In this document: positions 10,612 through 20,580 of the stretch, piece by piece
Position numbering within the stretch: position 1 is the stretch's first letter
How the letters are laid out: every line of letters begins with the position of its first letter
Assembly (NCBI RefSeq): GCF_000526335.1
Contig: NZ_JAFW01000001.1
Coordinates: forward strand, 744,001-808,000
Length of the DNA: 64,000 bases
Origin: Arthrobacter sp. 31Y
Lineage (GTDB): Bacteria > Actinomycetota > Actinomycetes > Actinomycetales > Micrococcaceae
Direction: 5' to 3'
The notes under the pieces: generated by a model
Database searches by the model: none
What the model was told of the DNA's origin: nothing
The model's input: the letters and a program-made list of their open reading frames with translations, nothing else
Position numbers and translations under genes: made by a program

Positions 10612-11592
10612 TTAACCGGGGTCGCCCATGGCAGCTACGGAAGCGTAGGCTGGTGGCCTCGTGGCCGCCAGCACAACAGCGCCGCAGACCAGGCCGCCAG
10701 CAGCAGTGACCGCCCGTGCTGCCTCAGCGAGCGTGGCGCCGGTGGTCAGGACATCATCAACGAGAATGCACTTCCGGCCCTTCAGTGCTTCGGTTCGTCC
10801 GCGCCGTACGCTCATGGATCCTCGGACCCGGCGGGCGCGGTCACCTCTTCCGAGTCCCTTTTGGCCTCCCCCATGGTCCAAGGGGGCACGTCCGAAGACC
10901 TCGCCAACAAGCCGGGCAGCCACCTCTCGGACAGCATCCGGGCCTGCCCTAAATGGCCGCGACGGCCCCGATCTCGAAAGCACGTCCAGAACGGGACAGA
11001 CGGGCAGCATCCGACGCACGCGGATGAAAAAGAGCAGGAGATGTACCGGACTGAATCCTCGCCTGCGGTAAGCCTTACCGCTGGTTGGAACAGGGACCAG
11101 GCAGTAACCGGAGCCGCCACCGATGGCAGTATCCACGGCTTTGCTAAGGCAGGGAGCCAGAACGTCGGCAAGGCGCCATTGGCCGTGGCGTTTGAAGGAG
11201 AGGAGGCACCTGGCCAGTTCATCCCGGTACGGCCCCGCCGCCACCACCCCGATCTTCGCCGTTCCATCGACATCGACCAACGCCGGCGACTCCCGTTCGG
11301 CCCGGAACGGCTGCCTGCACAGGTGACGGAGTTTTCGTGCGCAACTGCCGCAAAGCACCACGTCTTCCTTCTCACAGCAGACGCAGTCGACGGGAATGAG
11401 CACTGCCAGCAAATCAACCAGGGTGCCCTGCAGTGAGGCGATGACCCGGCCCGTTCTTCGTTGGTCCGTGCCACGACGACGAGCCCCCACAGATTCGGGA
11501 TTGTTGAGGTCAGGATCGAAGCGGCGGAGCTTCCGGGTACGGAACCCCGGGCCAAGGAAGGAGAAGGTCACTCTGGCAGTCTGAGCGCGCAA
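10612..11592 (-). CDS. comF: ComF-family phosphoribosyltransferase-like protein
   Basis: A 326-residue protein. After a basic N-terminal stretch there is a four-cysteine zinc ribbon (CVCCEKEDVVLCGSC), then the double-wing and phosphoribosyltransferase core (LVPVPTSGKAYRRRGFSP, GQKGLGRGDRARRV) and the PRPP-binding loop CILVDDVLTTGATLAEA near the C-terminus. ComF proteins assist uptake or processing of transforming DNA in competent bacteria, but most actinobacterial copies are uncharacterised. Homologues are usually about 240 residues, so the first 35-50 residues may not be translated; a GTG at 11490 is an alternative without a clear ribosome site. Same position relative to lpqB and hpf as in mycobacteria. 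Confidence 0.85.
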   Translation of the reverse strand: MRAQTARVTFSFLGPGFRTRKLRRFDPDLNNPESVGARRRGTDQRRTGRVIASLQGTLVDLLAVLIPVDCVCCEKEDVVLCGSCARKLRHLCRQPFRAERESPALVDVDGTAKIGVVAAGPYRDELARCLLSFKRHGQWRLADVLAPCLSKAVDTAIGGGSGYCLVPVPTSGKAYRRRGFSPVHLLLFFIRVRRMLPVCPVLDVLSRSGPSRPFRAGPDAVREVAARLVGEVFGRAPLDHGGGQKGLGRGDRARRVRGSMSVRRGRTEALKGRKCILVDDVLTTGATLAEAARAVTAAGGLVCGAVVLAATRPPAYASVAAMGDPG

Positions 11593-11622
11593 TTCTCCTG
11601 GCGGGGAAACTTTTGCGGGCTA

Positions 11623-11631
11623 TGTGGATAA
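11623..11631 (-). promoter_or_regulatory. Perfect DnaA-box consensus between lpqB and comF
   Basis: TGTGGATAA, complement of TTATCCACA, lies in the 62-bp interval between the lpqB stop and the comF start. With the copy at 3134 it is one of two perfect boxes I noticed, both intergenic. Confidence 0.3.
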
Positions 11632-11645
11632 CTGAGGAAACAAAA

Positions 11646-11664
11646 CCCGGGAGGTCAGCCCGGG
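11646..11664 (-). terminator. Probable intrinsic terminator of the mtrA-mtrB-lpqB operon
   Basis: On the minus strand CCCGGG, an 7-nt loop holding the lpqB stop codon, and CCCGGG are followed by TTTTGTTT. The stem is short (6 bp, all G/C) but the T-rich tract is well placed. Partial read-through to comF is likely since comF begins 54 bp further on. Confidence 0.5.
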
Positions 11665-13373
11665 AAAGCAGGCTCGGTAGGTCCTTTCAGCTGGAGCTCC
11701 CACCCGTTTCCGACTCGTTGGAAGATCCCGGCAGCCGACTGTCCGAAAATTTGTTCGGCGCCGTTTCCGACGCTGAGGCTGGTGAGTCCATCCCAAGGTG
11801 CCAGCTGCTGCGGTTCACCCGAAGCCAGCGACAGGAGCTCCGGAACCACAGTTGAAGTAACCGAGCCGGACATTACCGCCACTGTGGACCCGTTGACCCA
11901 GGCACCCTGATTGGCGGCACTATTGCTGAGCAGTGTGATGGGAAGGGTGAGGTCCTTTGGAACGCCGTCCGGGTTCCGGACAATGCCCGTGATCTGCACG
12001 GCGGACTTACCATTTGCCTCGGAAATGACCAGGGCTCTGGTTCCCTCGCGGGAGACCCTGAAATCCTTGATTGTTCGTCCCGCGAGCCACGCCGGCGTCA
12101 TGGTGACACTGGGAATCGCGGCACCAGGAGCTATACCAGTGGGTTTGTACGCCACAACCTCGGCAGCACCGGTGGCACCGGGACCCGCCGTCCATACCCA
12201 ATCGTTCGGACTGAACGAAGGACCGGTAAGGGTGCTTCTGGTGGTCAGCTGTCGCGCTGCCTGCCCCGGTTCGATGGAATAGAGGGTGGTTTTGTCGCCA
12301 TTGAGGAAAGCCGCGGTCTGGGAGACTGGCGACTCAGCGGGCGAATGGGGGCCAAGACCGGCAACCGACTGTATGTCGGGCAGTGGGGTGACCCTGTTGT
12401 TTTCGTAACGCACCAGATCGCCGTTGTTCACTGCGATCTGGCGGGCAGGAACACTCTTATCCAGCACTGGGGGCAGAACCGTTCCGTTGTCTTCAACACG
12501 TACCAGGTCCTGATCGGCCCGAAGCTGGACGTTGATGACATCAGGCTGACTACGGAAGGTCAGCGCCAACTGGTTTTGCATCCTCTGCCGGTCCTCAGCG
12601 GAGGCGTCGAACAGCTCCTTGGCTGAGAGATCCACCTGCGCTGCGCCGGAAACAACCGGCACGGATTCCCGGGCTAGCTTCATCCCCGATGGGAAGGCAC
12701 TGACCACTGCACCTCTCAGGTAGGGGGCCGGGCCGGCGAGCAACGCGCTGGTCATGGACTTCACGGTGTTCTTCTTGATGAACCATCGGTAGTCCGGCAC
12801 CGCGTAGGTAAACGTCGGGTCATAGAAGTAGATGGGATTGGCCCCGTAGATCACCTTGAACGTTTCTTCGGGGATGGCGGTGCCATCGGGCACCTTGGAA
12901 ATCCGCCATTCACCCTCCACCTGCTCGAGCGTTAGGGGAATGGTTTCCTTGGTGCCGGGGGGGAATTGTGTTGCAACACCGTCAGCATCCACTGAATATG
13001 CGACGTCGAGTTCGTAGAGGTATTCGTTCTCCCCCGTTGCCTTGACTACCCGTTGCTCGCGAAACACGATGGCCCGCTTGTCCGGCTTCCACGTCACTGA
13101 CTGTGCTTGCGTCAGGTACTGCCGTGCCACGGGATAGTCGTCCTCATAACCGCTGCCGGCCATGTAGAAGTCCTCGATCACAGTCTCCGGACTGGAGCCG
13201 GCCCGCGGAGCCGCGGGGAAAAAGACCGGGGCGTTGGGATTGCCGGCGCCTTCGTCTTTGCTCTTGCCAACAGGTCCGGAGCGGGGGATTTGTGCGCAGG
13301 AAGCCAGCAGGATCATCAGCACGGCAAACAGCGCGACGACCGCCCTGCTGCGTTGTGACCGCACGGTTCTCAC
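11655..13373 (-). CDS. lpqB: Lipoprotein LpqB, MtrAB-associated
   Basis: A 572-residue exported lipoprotein. The N-terminus has a signal peptide with lipobox LLASC, so Cys is the expected lipidated residue. A GerMN-like domain (about residues 50-300, with [19 protein letters not shown]) is followed by a beta-propeller-like C-terminal half. In mycobacteria LpqB binds the sensor domain of MtrB and tunes MtrA phosphorylation. The GTG start overlaps the TGA of mtrB (GTGA), with GGGAG upstream, so translation is coupled. Confidence 0.93.
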   Translation of the reverse strand: MRTVRSQRSRAVVALFAVLMILLASCAQIPRSGPVGKSKDEGAGNPNAPVFFPAAPRAGSSPETVIEDFYMAGSGYEDDYPVARQYLTQAQSVTWKPDKRAIVFREQRVVKATGENEYLYELDVAYSVDADGVATQFPPGTKETIPLTLEQVEGEWRISKVPDGTAIPEETFKVIYGANPIYFYDPTFTYAVPDYRWFIKKNTVKSMTSALLAGPAPYLRGAVVSAFPSGMKLARESVPVVSGAAQVDLSAKELFDASAEDRQRMQNQLALTFRSQPDVINVQLRADQDLVRVEDNGTVLPPVLDKSVPARQIAVNNGDLVRYENNRVTPLPDIQSVAGLGPHSPAESPVSQTAAFLNGDKTTLYSIEPGQAARQLTTRSTLTGPSFSPNDWVWTAGPGATGAAEVVAYKPTGIAPGAAIPSVTMTPAWLAGRTIKDFRVSREGTRALVISEANGKSAVQITGIVRNPDGVPKDLTLPITLLSNSAANQGAWVNGSTVAVMSGSVTSTVVPELLSLASGEPQQLAPWDGLTSLSVGNGAEQIFGQSAAGIFQRVGNGWELQLKGPTEPAFPG

Positions 13374-15358
13374 GAGATCTCCCCTGCTCTTCCCTCGCCG
13401 GGAACGGGCTTTCCCCCGACGGTTTGGGGCCGCGGCAGAGTGTTGCCGGATTCCGGGTCCAGTACCAGCATTTGCCGTTCACTTGCTGATCCGGGAAATT
13501 CGATGTCCGCAGGTTCCAGCTGGAGCGGAGACTTCACAATAGTGCCGCCTTGCCGCAGTGGAAGTGTCAACCGGAAGTTGGAACCGGCCCCCTTCCGGCC
13601 CCAGGCTTGGAGCCAACCATTGTGGAGTTTGGTGTCCTCGGCAGCGATGGAAAGGCCCAAGCCGCTTCCTCCGGTGGTGCGGGCCCGTGCAGGATCTGCC
13701 CGCCAGAAACGGTCAAAGACTCTGGCAGCCTCAGTCTGAGTCATCCCGATGCCGTGGTCCCTTACTGACACTGCTACAGCATCATGGTTGGCGGCAACGG
13801 ATATATGGATCGGCTTTCCCTCGCCGTGTTCCAAGGCGTTGAGCAACAGGTTACGGAGAATTCGGTCGATCCTGCGGGAGTCCATCTCAACAATGATGCT
13901 CTTCTGCCGGGCGTTCAGCCGCACGTCGGACCCATACTCCGCGGCCACCGGTGCCGCTCCTTCCATAACGTGTGTGATCACTTGGAAGATGTCCTGTGGT
14001 TCTGCATCAAGGGTGGCGGCGCCGGCATCAAACCGCGAAATCTCCAGCAGGTCCGATAGCAGGGACTGGAAGCGCTCAACCTGGTGGTAGAGCAACTCTG
14101 CCGACCTCTTGTTCATAGGGTCGAAATCTTCCCGTGCATCGAACAGGACTTCGGCCGCCATACGTACCGTAGTCAGCGGGGTACGCAGTTCGTGGGAAAC
14201 ATCGGAAACAAAGCGTTGTTGCATCTGCGACAGAGTGGCCAATTGGGTGATTTGTTCTTGGAGGCTTGCGGCCATGTGGTTGAAGGACGCGCCCAATCTC
14301 GCGACTTCGTCTTCTCCCTTGACCACCATGCGTTCCTGCAACTGGCCGGCAGCGAGCTTTTCCGACACTACGGCGGCATGACTTACCGGGCTGACAACGT
14401 TGCGGGTCACGTACCATGCAATGGCACCAATCATGATGACAAGTGCCGCGCCGCCTGCCCACAGGACGTTCTGGATCTCGTCCAGCGTCTGTTGAGCCGT
14501 GTTGAGGTCATAGATCAGGTACAGCTCGTAGGCCGTTCCGTTGAAGGTGACCATGTTTCCCACGGCGATGCCGGGCCTGTCCTCGTTTCCCACCGGGAAC
14601 TGGGTAGAGGCCCAGAACTGTTGCTTCCCGCCGCTTTGCACGGCCTTACGCAGTTCGGGGGGAATGACGCGAACCGTCAGTTGGTCCGAAGCCCGCGACT
14701 CAACCCAGCGGTTACGGGGTTTTGTTTGTTCCGGAGCCGCTTCGAAGACATATCTACGCTGGATGACCGAACCACGGCCTTCCACGGCAGTCAACGTGTC
14801 ATAAACCAAGGTGATCACGCTTGACTGGTCGGTGACCTGCGCGCCGTCGAACGTGTCCTGGACTTGCTTGACGTTGAAGCGTGACTCGGATTCCGCCTGC
14901 GCCAGCCGCTCTTGGAAGAGGTTGTTGGCAATTTGGTTGGACAGGTATGCGCCCACAATCGCGAACGACGTCACTGCAAGCAGCAAGGTGGTGAGGACAG
15001 TACGGAACTCCAAGGACCGGCGCCAGCGCCTTAACAATGAACGCCAAACCCAGCGGAGTCCCGGCCTGATCTGCCGCACGCCAAGGGACACAAGCCGCGA
15101 AACACGCAGGACCAGAATCAGTCCGCGGCGTGTCCAGATGCGTGTCCGGGCCACAAGCCAGGAAAAACTCCTGGCGTCCTTGGCGGGCCGTTCAGGGAGC
15201 AATTCCCTTTCCTCAGGGGAGGCATCCGGGCACACCGATGGGGCCGGGGTCACTTGCTGGACTCCGGCAGAATCGGGAGCAGTGGAGCCAGGGGTTCCGT
15301 CTGCCGTGCCGGTCTTACCGACCGGGGACTCAGGAACCTGCTTTATATCCGACACCAC
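13370..15358 (-). CDS. mtrB: Sensor histidine kinase MtrB
   Basis: A 662-residue membrane kinase. There is a long N-terminal tail, membrane segments at about 119-141 and 298-318 enclosing an extracellular sensor region, HAMP at about 318-370, the phosphoacceptor H389 in [18 protein letters not shown], the N box [12 protein letters not shown] and the G2 box [12 protein letters not shown]. MtrB phosphorylates MtrA and in mycobacteria responds to cell-division and envelope state. Its start overlaps the end of mtrA by 29 nt. The acidic N-terminal 60 residues and Pro-rich C-terminal tail are typical of actinobacterial MtrB. Confidence 0.96.
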   Translation of the reverse strand: MVSDIKQVPESPVGKTGTADGTPGSTAPDSAGVQQVTPAPSVCPDASPEERELLPERPAKDARSFSWLVARTRIWTRRGLILVLRVSRLVSLGVRQIRPGLRWVWRSLLRRWRRSLEFRTVLTTLLLAVTSFAIVGAYLSNQIANNLFQERLAQAESESRFNVKQVQDTFDGAQVTDQSSVITLVYDTLTAVEGRGSVIQRRYVFEAAPEQTKPRNRWVESRASDQLTVRVIPPELRKAVQSGGKQQFWASTQFPVGNEDRPGIAVGNMVTFNGTAYELYLIYDLNTAQQTLDEIQNVLWAGGAALVIMIGAIAWYVTRNVVSPVSHAAVVSEKLAAGQLQERMVVKGEDEVARLGASFNHMAASLQEQITQLATLSQMQQRFVSDVSHELRTPLTTVRMAAEVLFDAREDFDPMNKRSAELLYHQVERFQSLLSDLLEISRFDAGAATLDAEPQDIFQVITHVMEGAAPVAAEYGSDVRLNARQKSIIVEMDSRRIDRILRNLLLNALEHGEGKPIHISVAANHDAVAVSVRDHGIGMTQTEAARVFDRFWRADPARARTTGGSGLGLSIAAEDTKLHNGWLQAWGRKGAGSNFRLTLPLRQGGTIVKSPLQLEPADIEFPGSASERQMLVLDPESGNTLPRPQTVGGKPVPGEGRAGEIS

Positions 15359-16004
15359 GCACCGTCAATACGACCTCGGGCGCTTCGGGATCACGTTCAA
15401 TTTTGGAGCGCAGCCGTTGGACGTGGACATTCACCAGCCGTGTGTCAGCGGCGTGGCGGTATCCCCACACCTGCTCGAGCAGTAGTTCGCGGGTGAACAC
15501 CTGCCACGGCTTGCGCGCCAGCGCAACCAGGAGATCAAATTCAAGAGGCGTCAAGGAGATCCGTTCCCCGCCCCGGGTTACCAGGTGCCCTGCGACATCG
15601 ATAGTGACGTCTGCGATACGCAGGGTTTCAGGGGCCTTCTGGTCACCGGGCCGCAACCGCGCACGCACCCGCGCTACCAGCTCAGCGGGCTTGAAAGGCT
15701 TGGGCACATAATCATCGGCGCCGGATTCAAGACCACGAACCACATCGGAAGTGTCAGACTTTGCGGTGAGCATGACGATGGGAACGTCCGATTCGCCGCG
15801 GATTTGCCGGCATACCTCTATCCCGTCAGAGCCCGGGAGCATCAGGTCCAGGAGCACGAGGTCCGGCTTCGAGGAGCGGAAGACGTCCAAAGCTTGGCCG
15901 CCGTCTGCGCAGAACACCGGCTCGAAGCCATCATTGCGCAGGACGATACCAATCATCTCTGCAAGTGCTTCGTCGTCGTCAACTACCAGAATGCGTGCCT
16001 TCAT
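15330..16004 (-). CDS. mtrA: Response regulator MtrA (OmpR family)
   Basis: A 224-residue regulator. The receiver domain starts MKARILVVDDDEALAEMIG with phosphoacceptor D53 in LVLLDLMLPGSDG and K in MLTAKSD; the C-terminal winged helix shows LTPLEFDLLVALARKP and VNVHVQRLRSKIE. MtrA controls cell-wall and replication genes in actinobacteria. ATG 16004 is clear, with AAGGGA upstream and the conserved MKARILVVDD start. The 224-bp gap to the divergent gene at 16229 should contain both promoters. Confidence 0.97.
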   Translation of the reverse strand: MKARILVVDDDEALAEMIGIVLRNDGFEPVFCADGGQALDVFRSSKPDLVLLDLMLPGSDGIEVCRQIRGESDVPIVMLTAKSDTSDVVRGLESGADDYVPKPFKPAELVARVRARLRPGDQKAPETLRIADVTIDVAGHLVTRGGERISLTPLEFDLLVALARKPWQVFTRELLLEQVWGYRHAADTRLVNVHVQRLRSKIERDPEAPEVVLTVRGVGYKAGS

Positions 16005-16228
16005 AGTTATATATTCCCTTATCGCCAAGTCTTTGTCCCGTTGGGCGCGGCGCTCGGCATGGCGCCCCCGGAGCACTTCCACCGTACTGCACTCTCCATC
16101 CACCACGCCCCGGGATCACCGTCCGGGCGGCAGGCTATGAGGGACGACGGCGGGACTATAGGCTGGGTGCGAAGGTCCGTGTTGGGGGACGTCGGGAGTC
16201 GGCGGGCCGGATCTTATGGGAGGGAATA

Positions 16229-17560
16229 GTGTCACAGCCAGAGCACGGCCAGAATCCGCCGTCGGGCGGTCAGCCGGCGTGGGGCGGTCAACCACAGTGG
16301 GGCAACCAACCACAGTGGGGCAACCAACCACAGTGGGGCAACCAACCACAGTGGGGCAACCAACCACAGTGGGGTGGCCAACCACAGTGGGGCGGCAACC
16401 AGGGATGGGCTGCGCCGCAGAGCGGCGGACAAAACCACCCGGGTCAACCTCCTGCGGGATGGCCTCCAGGGCCACCCTACGGGCAACCTTTCTACGTCGC
16501 TCCCCCCAAGCCTGGCGTCATTCCCCTGCGGCCGCTGCAGTTCGGCGAGATTCTTGATGGCTCTTTCCAGACGATCCGCCGCAATGCTGCCTCCATGTTT
16601 GGCTCCGCGCTGATCGTACAAGCCCTCGGAGCAGTCCTGATCGGCATTGTCACAGTGGGCATGGTCCAGTTGTCGATGTCCTTTGAATCCGTCAGTTCGG
16701 AAGCGGAGTTCGCCGATGCGATGGGCCCGTTCTTCGCGTTCATGGCAGGCACCTTGGGAGTTTCGGTGCTGATCGGGTTCCTGGGATCCGTCCTCCAAGG
16801 TGTCCTGGTTGTGCCCGTCTCCCGTTCGGTGCTCAACCGGCGGACAGGCTTCAAGCAGATGTGGAAGCTTGCTGGCCCCCGGATTATGCCGTTGCTTGGC
16901 GTCGCCGCGCTGTTGACCCTGGGCGGCCTCCTCGCAGCTGCCGCGGTGATCGGGATTGCGATCTTGTTGTTCACCGCCATGGGACCTGCCGCGTTGCTGT
17001 TCGTCCTGCCTCTGGGGCTGGGTGCCATAGTGGTCTTCGTCTGGATTGGCCTGAAGCTGATGCTGGCCCCTGCTGTCATAGTGGTGGAACGTACTGGCGT
17101 TTACGACGGACTGCTCCGGTCCTGGCAGTTGACCAAGAACAACTGGTGGCGCATCTTCGGCATCACGCTGGTGGTAGCCATCATGGTGGGAGTTATCGCC
17201 CAAATTGTCCAAATTCCGGTGTCCTTGGTCTCCGCCGCCATCGGTGGTGTGGTCGCTCCCCACGCGGACCCAGAGTCGATGACCTCCACTCTGGTTCTGA
17301 CCACCGTGATTTCAACGGCGATCGGGGCCCTGGTGGGGTCCGTGACGTTCGCCTTTCAAGCGTCGGTTTCCAGCCTGATCTATATGGACCTTCGTATGCG
17401 TCGGGACGGACTGGACGTTGAACTGATGAGGCTGATGGAAACAGGTTCCGATCCTGAAGGAATCCCCGGCGGACCTTCAACTGTGCCAGGAACCACCGGC
17501 TGGCCACCGAGCGTGGGACAGTTTCCGTCCGCTCCCCCAGGGCAGCAACCTCAGGCATGA
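16229..17560 (+). CDS. Membrane protein with GPDP-type membrane domain and repetitive Gln/Trp-rich N-terminus
   Basis: A 443-residue protein. The cytoplasmic N-terminus is a low-complexity run of QPQWGN repeats (residues about 15-57). From about residue 95 six or more hydrophobic helices follow, with PLQFGEILDGSFQTIRRNA and VYDGLLRSWQLTKNNWWRIF, features I associate with the membrane domain of glycerophosphodiester phosphodiesterase-type (DUF-class) proteins. No phosphodiesterase catalytic domain is present. GTG start with GGAGGG seven bases upstream. It overlaps the DUF4129 gene by 4 nt and so heads a five-gene set with MoxR and DUF58. Confidence 0.75.
   Translation: MSQPEHGQNPPSGGQPAWGGQPQWGNQPQWGNQPQWGNQPQWGNQPQWGGQPQWGGNQGWAAPQSGGQNHPGQPPAGWPPGPPYGQPFYVAPPKPGVIPLRPLQFGEILDGSFQTIRRNAASMFGSALIVQALGAVLIGIVTVGMVQLSMSFESVSSEAEFADAMGPFFAFMAGTLGVSVLIGFLGSVLQGVLVVPVSRSVLNRRTGFKQMWKLAGPRIMPLLGVAALLTLGGLLAAAAVIGIAILLFTAMGPAALLFVLPLGLGAIVVFVWIGLKLMLAPAVIVVERTGVYDGLLRSWQLTKNNWWRIFGITLVVAIMVGVIAQIVQIPVSLVSAAIGGVVAPHADPESMTSTLVLTTVISTAIGALVGSVTFAFQASVSSLIYMDLRMRRDGLDVELMRLMETGSDPEGIPGGPSTVPGTTGWPPSVGQFPSAPPGQQPQA
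16271..16396 (+). repeat. 18-bp in-frame tandem repeat (QPQWGN units)
   Basis: Seven consecutive 18-bp units. The first (16271-16288, QPAWGG) is diverged. Units two to five (16289-16360) are identical copies of CAACCACAGTGGGGCAAC. The last two end in TGGC or CGGC instead of CAAC, giving QPQWGG. The DNA identity among middle copies indicates recent expansion or ongoing slippage. Confidence 0.95.
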
Positions 17561-18246
17561 GAGCAGCCGCGATCGATCCGTTAGGGTCACTGGCTTTGAT
17601 GGAACCGCCTGTGACACCGGACCGCGACGAAGCCCGGCGCTGGGCCGTTGAGGAACTCTCCAACCCCAGCTACCCGGACGCAACGCCCGGCTGGCTGGAA
17701 CAGGTATGGCGGGATTTCCTGGATTGGCTTTCATCGTTGGAAGGTGGATCAGGGACCGGACCCAATCTTGCTGTTCCGTTGATGGTGGTTCTGGCTTTGG
17801 CGCTCATCATCGCTGCCATCGTTTTCGTGCGGCCGAGGCTGAACGCCCGGAGGGCCAAAGAGTCCGAAGACCTCTACGGAGACGACAACACCGTCGACGC
17901 CGAGGGCTACCGTGCGAGGGCGGCGTCGGCAGCCGACGGCGGCAACTGGCCGGCCGCCGTCGTCGATCAGTTCCGGGCTGTTGTCCGCTCCGCCGAAGAG
18001 CGGGACATCATTGATGCTCGAGCCGGCAGGACCGCAGACGAAGCCGCCGCTCAATTGGCCGGAGTTTTTGGAGCGGCACAAATCAAACTGACCGCCGCTG
18101 CCGGTATTTTCGATGCTGTGCGGTACGGCGACCACCCCGCGACTCGTGCGGACTACGAGTCGGTCCGACAACTGGACGCTGAACTTCTTGCCCTCAAGCC
18201 TGATTTCGCCGGACAGGCCCATGCCGGATTCGCGGTACCCCGATGA
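17557..18246 (+). CDS. DUF4129 domain-containing membrane protein
   Basis: A 229-residue protein with the short motif EARRWAVEELSNPSYPDATP, a membrane helix at about 68-90 (LAVPLMVVLALALIIAAIVF) and a C-terminal helical DUF4129 domain. Proteins with this domain sit next to MoxR/DUF58 genes in many actinobacteria; some are fused to transglutaminase domains. ATG overlaps the upstream stop and the gene's own end overlaps the next start, so all are translationally coupled. Function unknown. Confidence 0.8.
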   Translation: MRAAAIDPLGSLALMEPPVTPDRDEARRWAVEELSNPSYPDATPGWLEQVWRDFLDWLSSLEGGSGTGPNLAVPLMVVLALALIIAAIVFVRPRLNARRAKESEDLYGDDNTVDAEGYRARAASAADGGNWPAAVVDQFRAVVRSAEERDIIDARAGRTADEAAAQLAGVFGAAQIKLTAAAGIFDAVRYGDHPATRADYESVRQLDAELLALKPDFAGQAHAGFAVPR

Positions 18247-19436
18247 CAACAAAAGAACACCTGGGCCAGGACAATGCCGCCGCCGCAGGACTTTCGGCCG
18301 GACGGGGCTTCAAAGCCTGGTTCCGGAAGCACCTCGTGTGGATTGCGCTCGGTGCCCTGCTTGCTGGTTTGGTGATTTTCCTGGCTATTGACAGCGTTGC
18401 CGGTGCCACCGACTCCCGGCGCCTGTCCGCGCGGAACCCGGCACCGGATGGCGCTATGGCGGTGGCCGAAATCCTGGGGCGCCAGGGTGTAGCCGTCACC
18501 CCGACAGAAACGTTCGAGGACACATTGGACGCGCTGGCAAGCAGGGATGAGGCCACGGTCTTCCTCTTCGACGCGCAGGGCTTTCTTGACCGATCCCAGC
18601 TTGAGGAGATCAGAGCAGCAGCAGATCGTGTTGTGGTGGTGACACCGCGCCTCAGGACACTTAATGGCCTGACAGAAGGGATCCGCCCTGGCGGTGTGGT
18701 TCCGGAGGCAACACAGGTGATTGAACCTGGCTGCAACGAGGACGATGCCCTGGAAGCCGGCCCGGTATCTGCACAGGGATCCGTGTTTTCAGGGCCGGTG
18801 GTGTGCTACACCCCGCGTGGGAACGGACCCGGGTTATATGCGGCATCGGCCGATGGCAGGGTCATTGTTTTGGGCAGCAGGGAGCTCGTGGACAATCAAC
18901 ACCTTGCCCTGGAGGGCAATGCCGCTCTCGCCCTGCGCACGTTGGGGAACAACGCGGACCTCGTGTGGTACATCCCCGGCGTCGGAGATATCCCGGCGTC
19001 CGCGTCAAGCCCCACACTCAACGAACTCGCGCCGCGATGGCTAGCCTTCGCTGGCCCGTGGCTGGGCTTCGTAGCCCTGCTCGCAATCGCATGGCGGGGC
19101 AGACGCATGGGCCCCCTGGTTTTCGAGCCGCTGCCCGTGGTGGTCAAAGCCGCCGAAACAGCAGAAGGCCGTGCGCGCCTTTACCAGGATTCACGTGCTG
19201 TGGAACGGGCCGCCCGGAACTTGAGAGCGGGGACGTTGTCACGGCTGGCCCGGCATTTCAACCTTGGAGCTGATGCCACCACCGAAGCAATTCTGGACAT
19301 GACAGCCCGCCATGTAGAGCTGCCGGCCGCGGAAGTCCGGTCCGTCCTGATCGACTTCATGCCGGAAAGCGAAGGACACCTGGTGCAGTGGGCACAACAG
19401 ATTGAACGAATCGAACAGGAAGCGATCGCCCGATGA
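18243..19436 (+). CDS. DUF4350 domain-containing membrane protein
   Basis: A 397-residue protein with a membrane helix at about 34-52 (VWIALGALLAGLVIFLAIDS), an extracytoplasmic domain with VAEILGRQGVAVTPTETFED, FLFDAQGFLDRSQLEEIRAA and ELVDNQHLALEGNAALALRT, a second helix near 264-284, and a cytoplasmic helical tail. The order matches DUF4350 proteins, which resemble the GATase-like part of gliding/IFT52-type proteins. 4-nt overlaps on both sides. A membrane partner of the MoxR ATPase is the likely role, by context only. Confidence 0.8.
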   Translation: MTTKEHLGQDNAAAAGLSAGRGFKAWFRKHLVWIALGALLAGLVIFLAIDSVAGATDSRRLSARNPAPDGAMAVAEILGRQGVAVTPTETFEDTLDALASRDEATVFLFDAQGFLDRSQLEEIRAAADRVVVVTPRLRTLNGLTEGIRPGGVVPEATQVIEPGCNEDDALEAGPVSAQGSVFSGPVVCYTPRGNGPGLYAASADGRVIVLGSRELVDNQHLALEGNAALALRTLGNNADLVWYIPGVGDIPASASSPTLNELAPRWLAFAGPWLGFVALLAIAWRGRRMGPLVFEPLPVVVKAAETAEGRARLYQDSRAVERAARNLRAGTLSRLARHFNLGADATTEAILDMTARHVELPAAEVRSVLIDFMPESEGHLVQWAQQIERIEQEAIAR

Positions 19437-20548
19437 GCAGCCACACGGACAGCAACAGCCACTACGCGGATACGACGCCCCAGCAGGAGGCCCTGCAGCA
19501 GGCGGCACCTCGGCAAGGTACGAGCCCGCAGGATGAGCACCAAAACGGTTCAGCCCCGGGAAGCGGGCCTGCAGAAAACGGGCAGAGGCACCCCATCGAG
19601 GATCCGGCACGGCAGTCGCTGCTCAATGTCAGGAGCGAGGTTGGAAAAGCTGTAGTCGGTCAGGACTCCACGGTTACCGGCATGTTGATCGCCCTGCTCT
19701 GCGGCGGACACGTTCTCCTTGAGGGCGTTCCCGGCGTAGCCAAAACCCTTCTGGTCCGGGCTTTGTCCACTGCGCTGAGCTTGGACACCAAACGCGTTCA
19801 GTTCACTCCGGACCTCATGCCTGGTGACGTCACGGGATCTTTGGTCTATGACTCACATACGTCTGAGTTCACTTTCCGTGAGGGCCCGGTGTTCACCAAC
19901 ATCATGTTGGCCGATGAAATCAACCGAACGCCGCCGAAAACCCAGGCTTCACTCTTGGAAGCGATGGAAGAACGACAGGTTTCCGTAGATGGAGTATCGC
20001 GTCCGCTTCCGAGTCCGTTCATTGTTGCGGCAACCCAGAACCCTGTGGAGTACGAGGGCACCTATCCCCTGCCAGAGGCACAGCTGGACCGCTTTCTCCT
20101 CAAACTGACCATGCCGCTGCCTGGGCGGGCTGAGGAAATTGAGGTCATTCGCCGCCACGCCAGCGGATTTGATCCCCGAAACCTTTCCGCAGCCGGCGTG
20201 CGGCCGGTGGCTGGCGCCGTCGAGCTTTCCAACGCCCAAGCGGCCGTCGCGCAGGTGGCCGTGGCCCCGGAGATCCTTGCCTACATCGTTGACGTCGTGC
20301 GCGCCACGAGGTCCGCGCCTTCGTTCCAACTCGGCGTTTCGCCCCGTGGGGCCACCGCGCTACTCAAGACGTCCAAAGCCTGGGCCTGGTTGTCCGGCAG
20401 GTCCTTCGTCACCCCGGATGACGTCAAAGCTTTGTCCTTGCCGTGCCTGCGGCACAGGGTGGGACTGCGGCCGGAAGCCCAGATGGATGGCATCGTGGTG
20501 GACGATGTCCTGGGTAGCATCCTCGCGTCCGTCCCGGTACCCCGGTGA
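19433..20548 (+). CDS. MoxR-family AAA+ ATPase
   Basis: A 371-residue ATPase. After a Gln-rich leader of about 60 residues the core begins with VRSEVGKAVVGQDSTVTGML. Walker A is atypical GVPGVAKT, which is normal for MoxR; Walker B follows in NIMLADEINRTPPKTQASLL, with MEERQVSVDG and FIVAATQNPVEYEGTYPLPE after it. MoxR ATPases act as chaperones that activate or assemble partner complexes, often with VWA/DUF58 proteins encoded next door, as here. Confidence 0.92.
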   Translation: MSSHTDSNSHYADTTPQQEALQQAAPRQGTSPQDEHQNGSAPGSGPAENGQRHPIEDPARQSLLNVRSEVGKAVVGQDSTVTGMLIALLCGGHVLLEGVPGVAKTLLVRALSTALSLDTKRVQFTPDLMPGDVTGSLVYDSHTSEFTFREGPVFTNIMLADEINRTPPKTQASLLEAMEERQVSVDGVSRPLPSPFIVAATQNPVEYEGTYPLPEAQLDRFLLKLTMPLPGRAEEIEVIRRHASGFDPRNLSAAGVRPVAGAVELSNAQAAVAQVAVAPEILAYIVDVVRATRSAPSFQLGVSPRGATALLKTSKAWAWLSGRSFVTPDDVKALSLPCLRHRVGLRPEAQMDGIVVDDVLGSILASVPVPR

Positions 20549-20580
20549 TCACCGGACCGACGTTGGCCGAGGGGGCTTGA

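Noticed and set aside
16271..16396. Tandem repeat considered as a CRISPR array
   Set aside because: Units are contiguous with no spacers and encode a protein repeat in frame.
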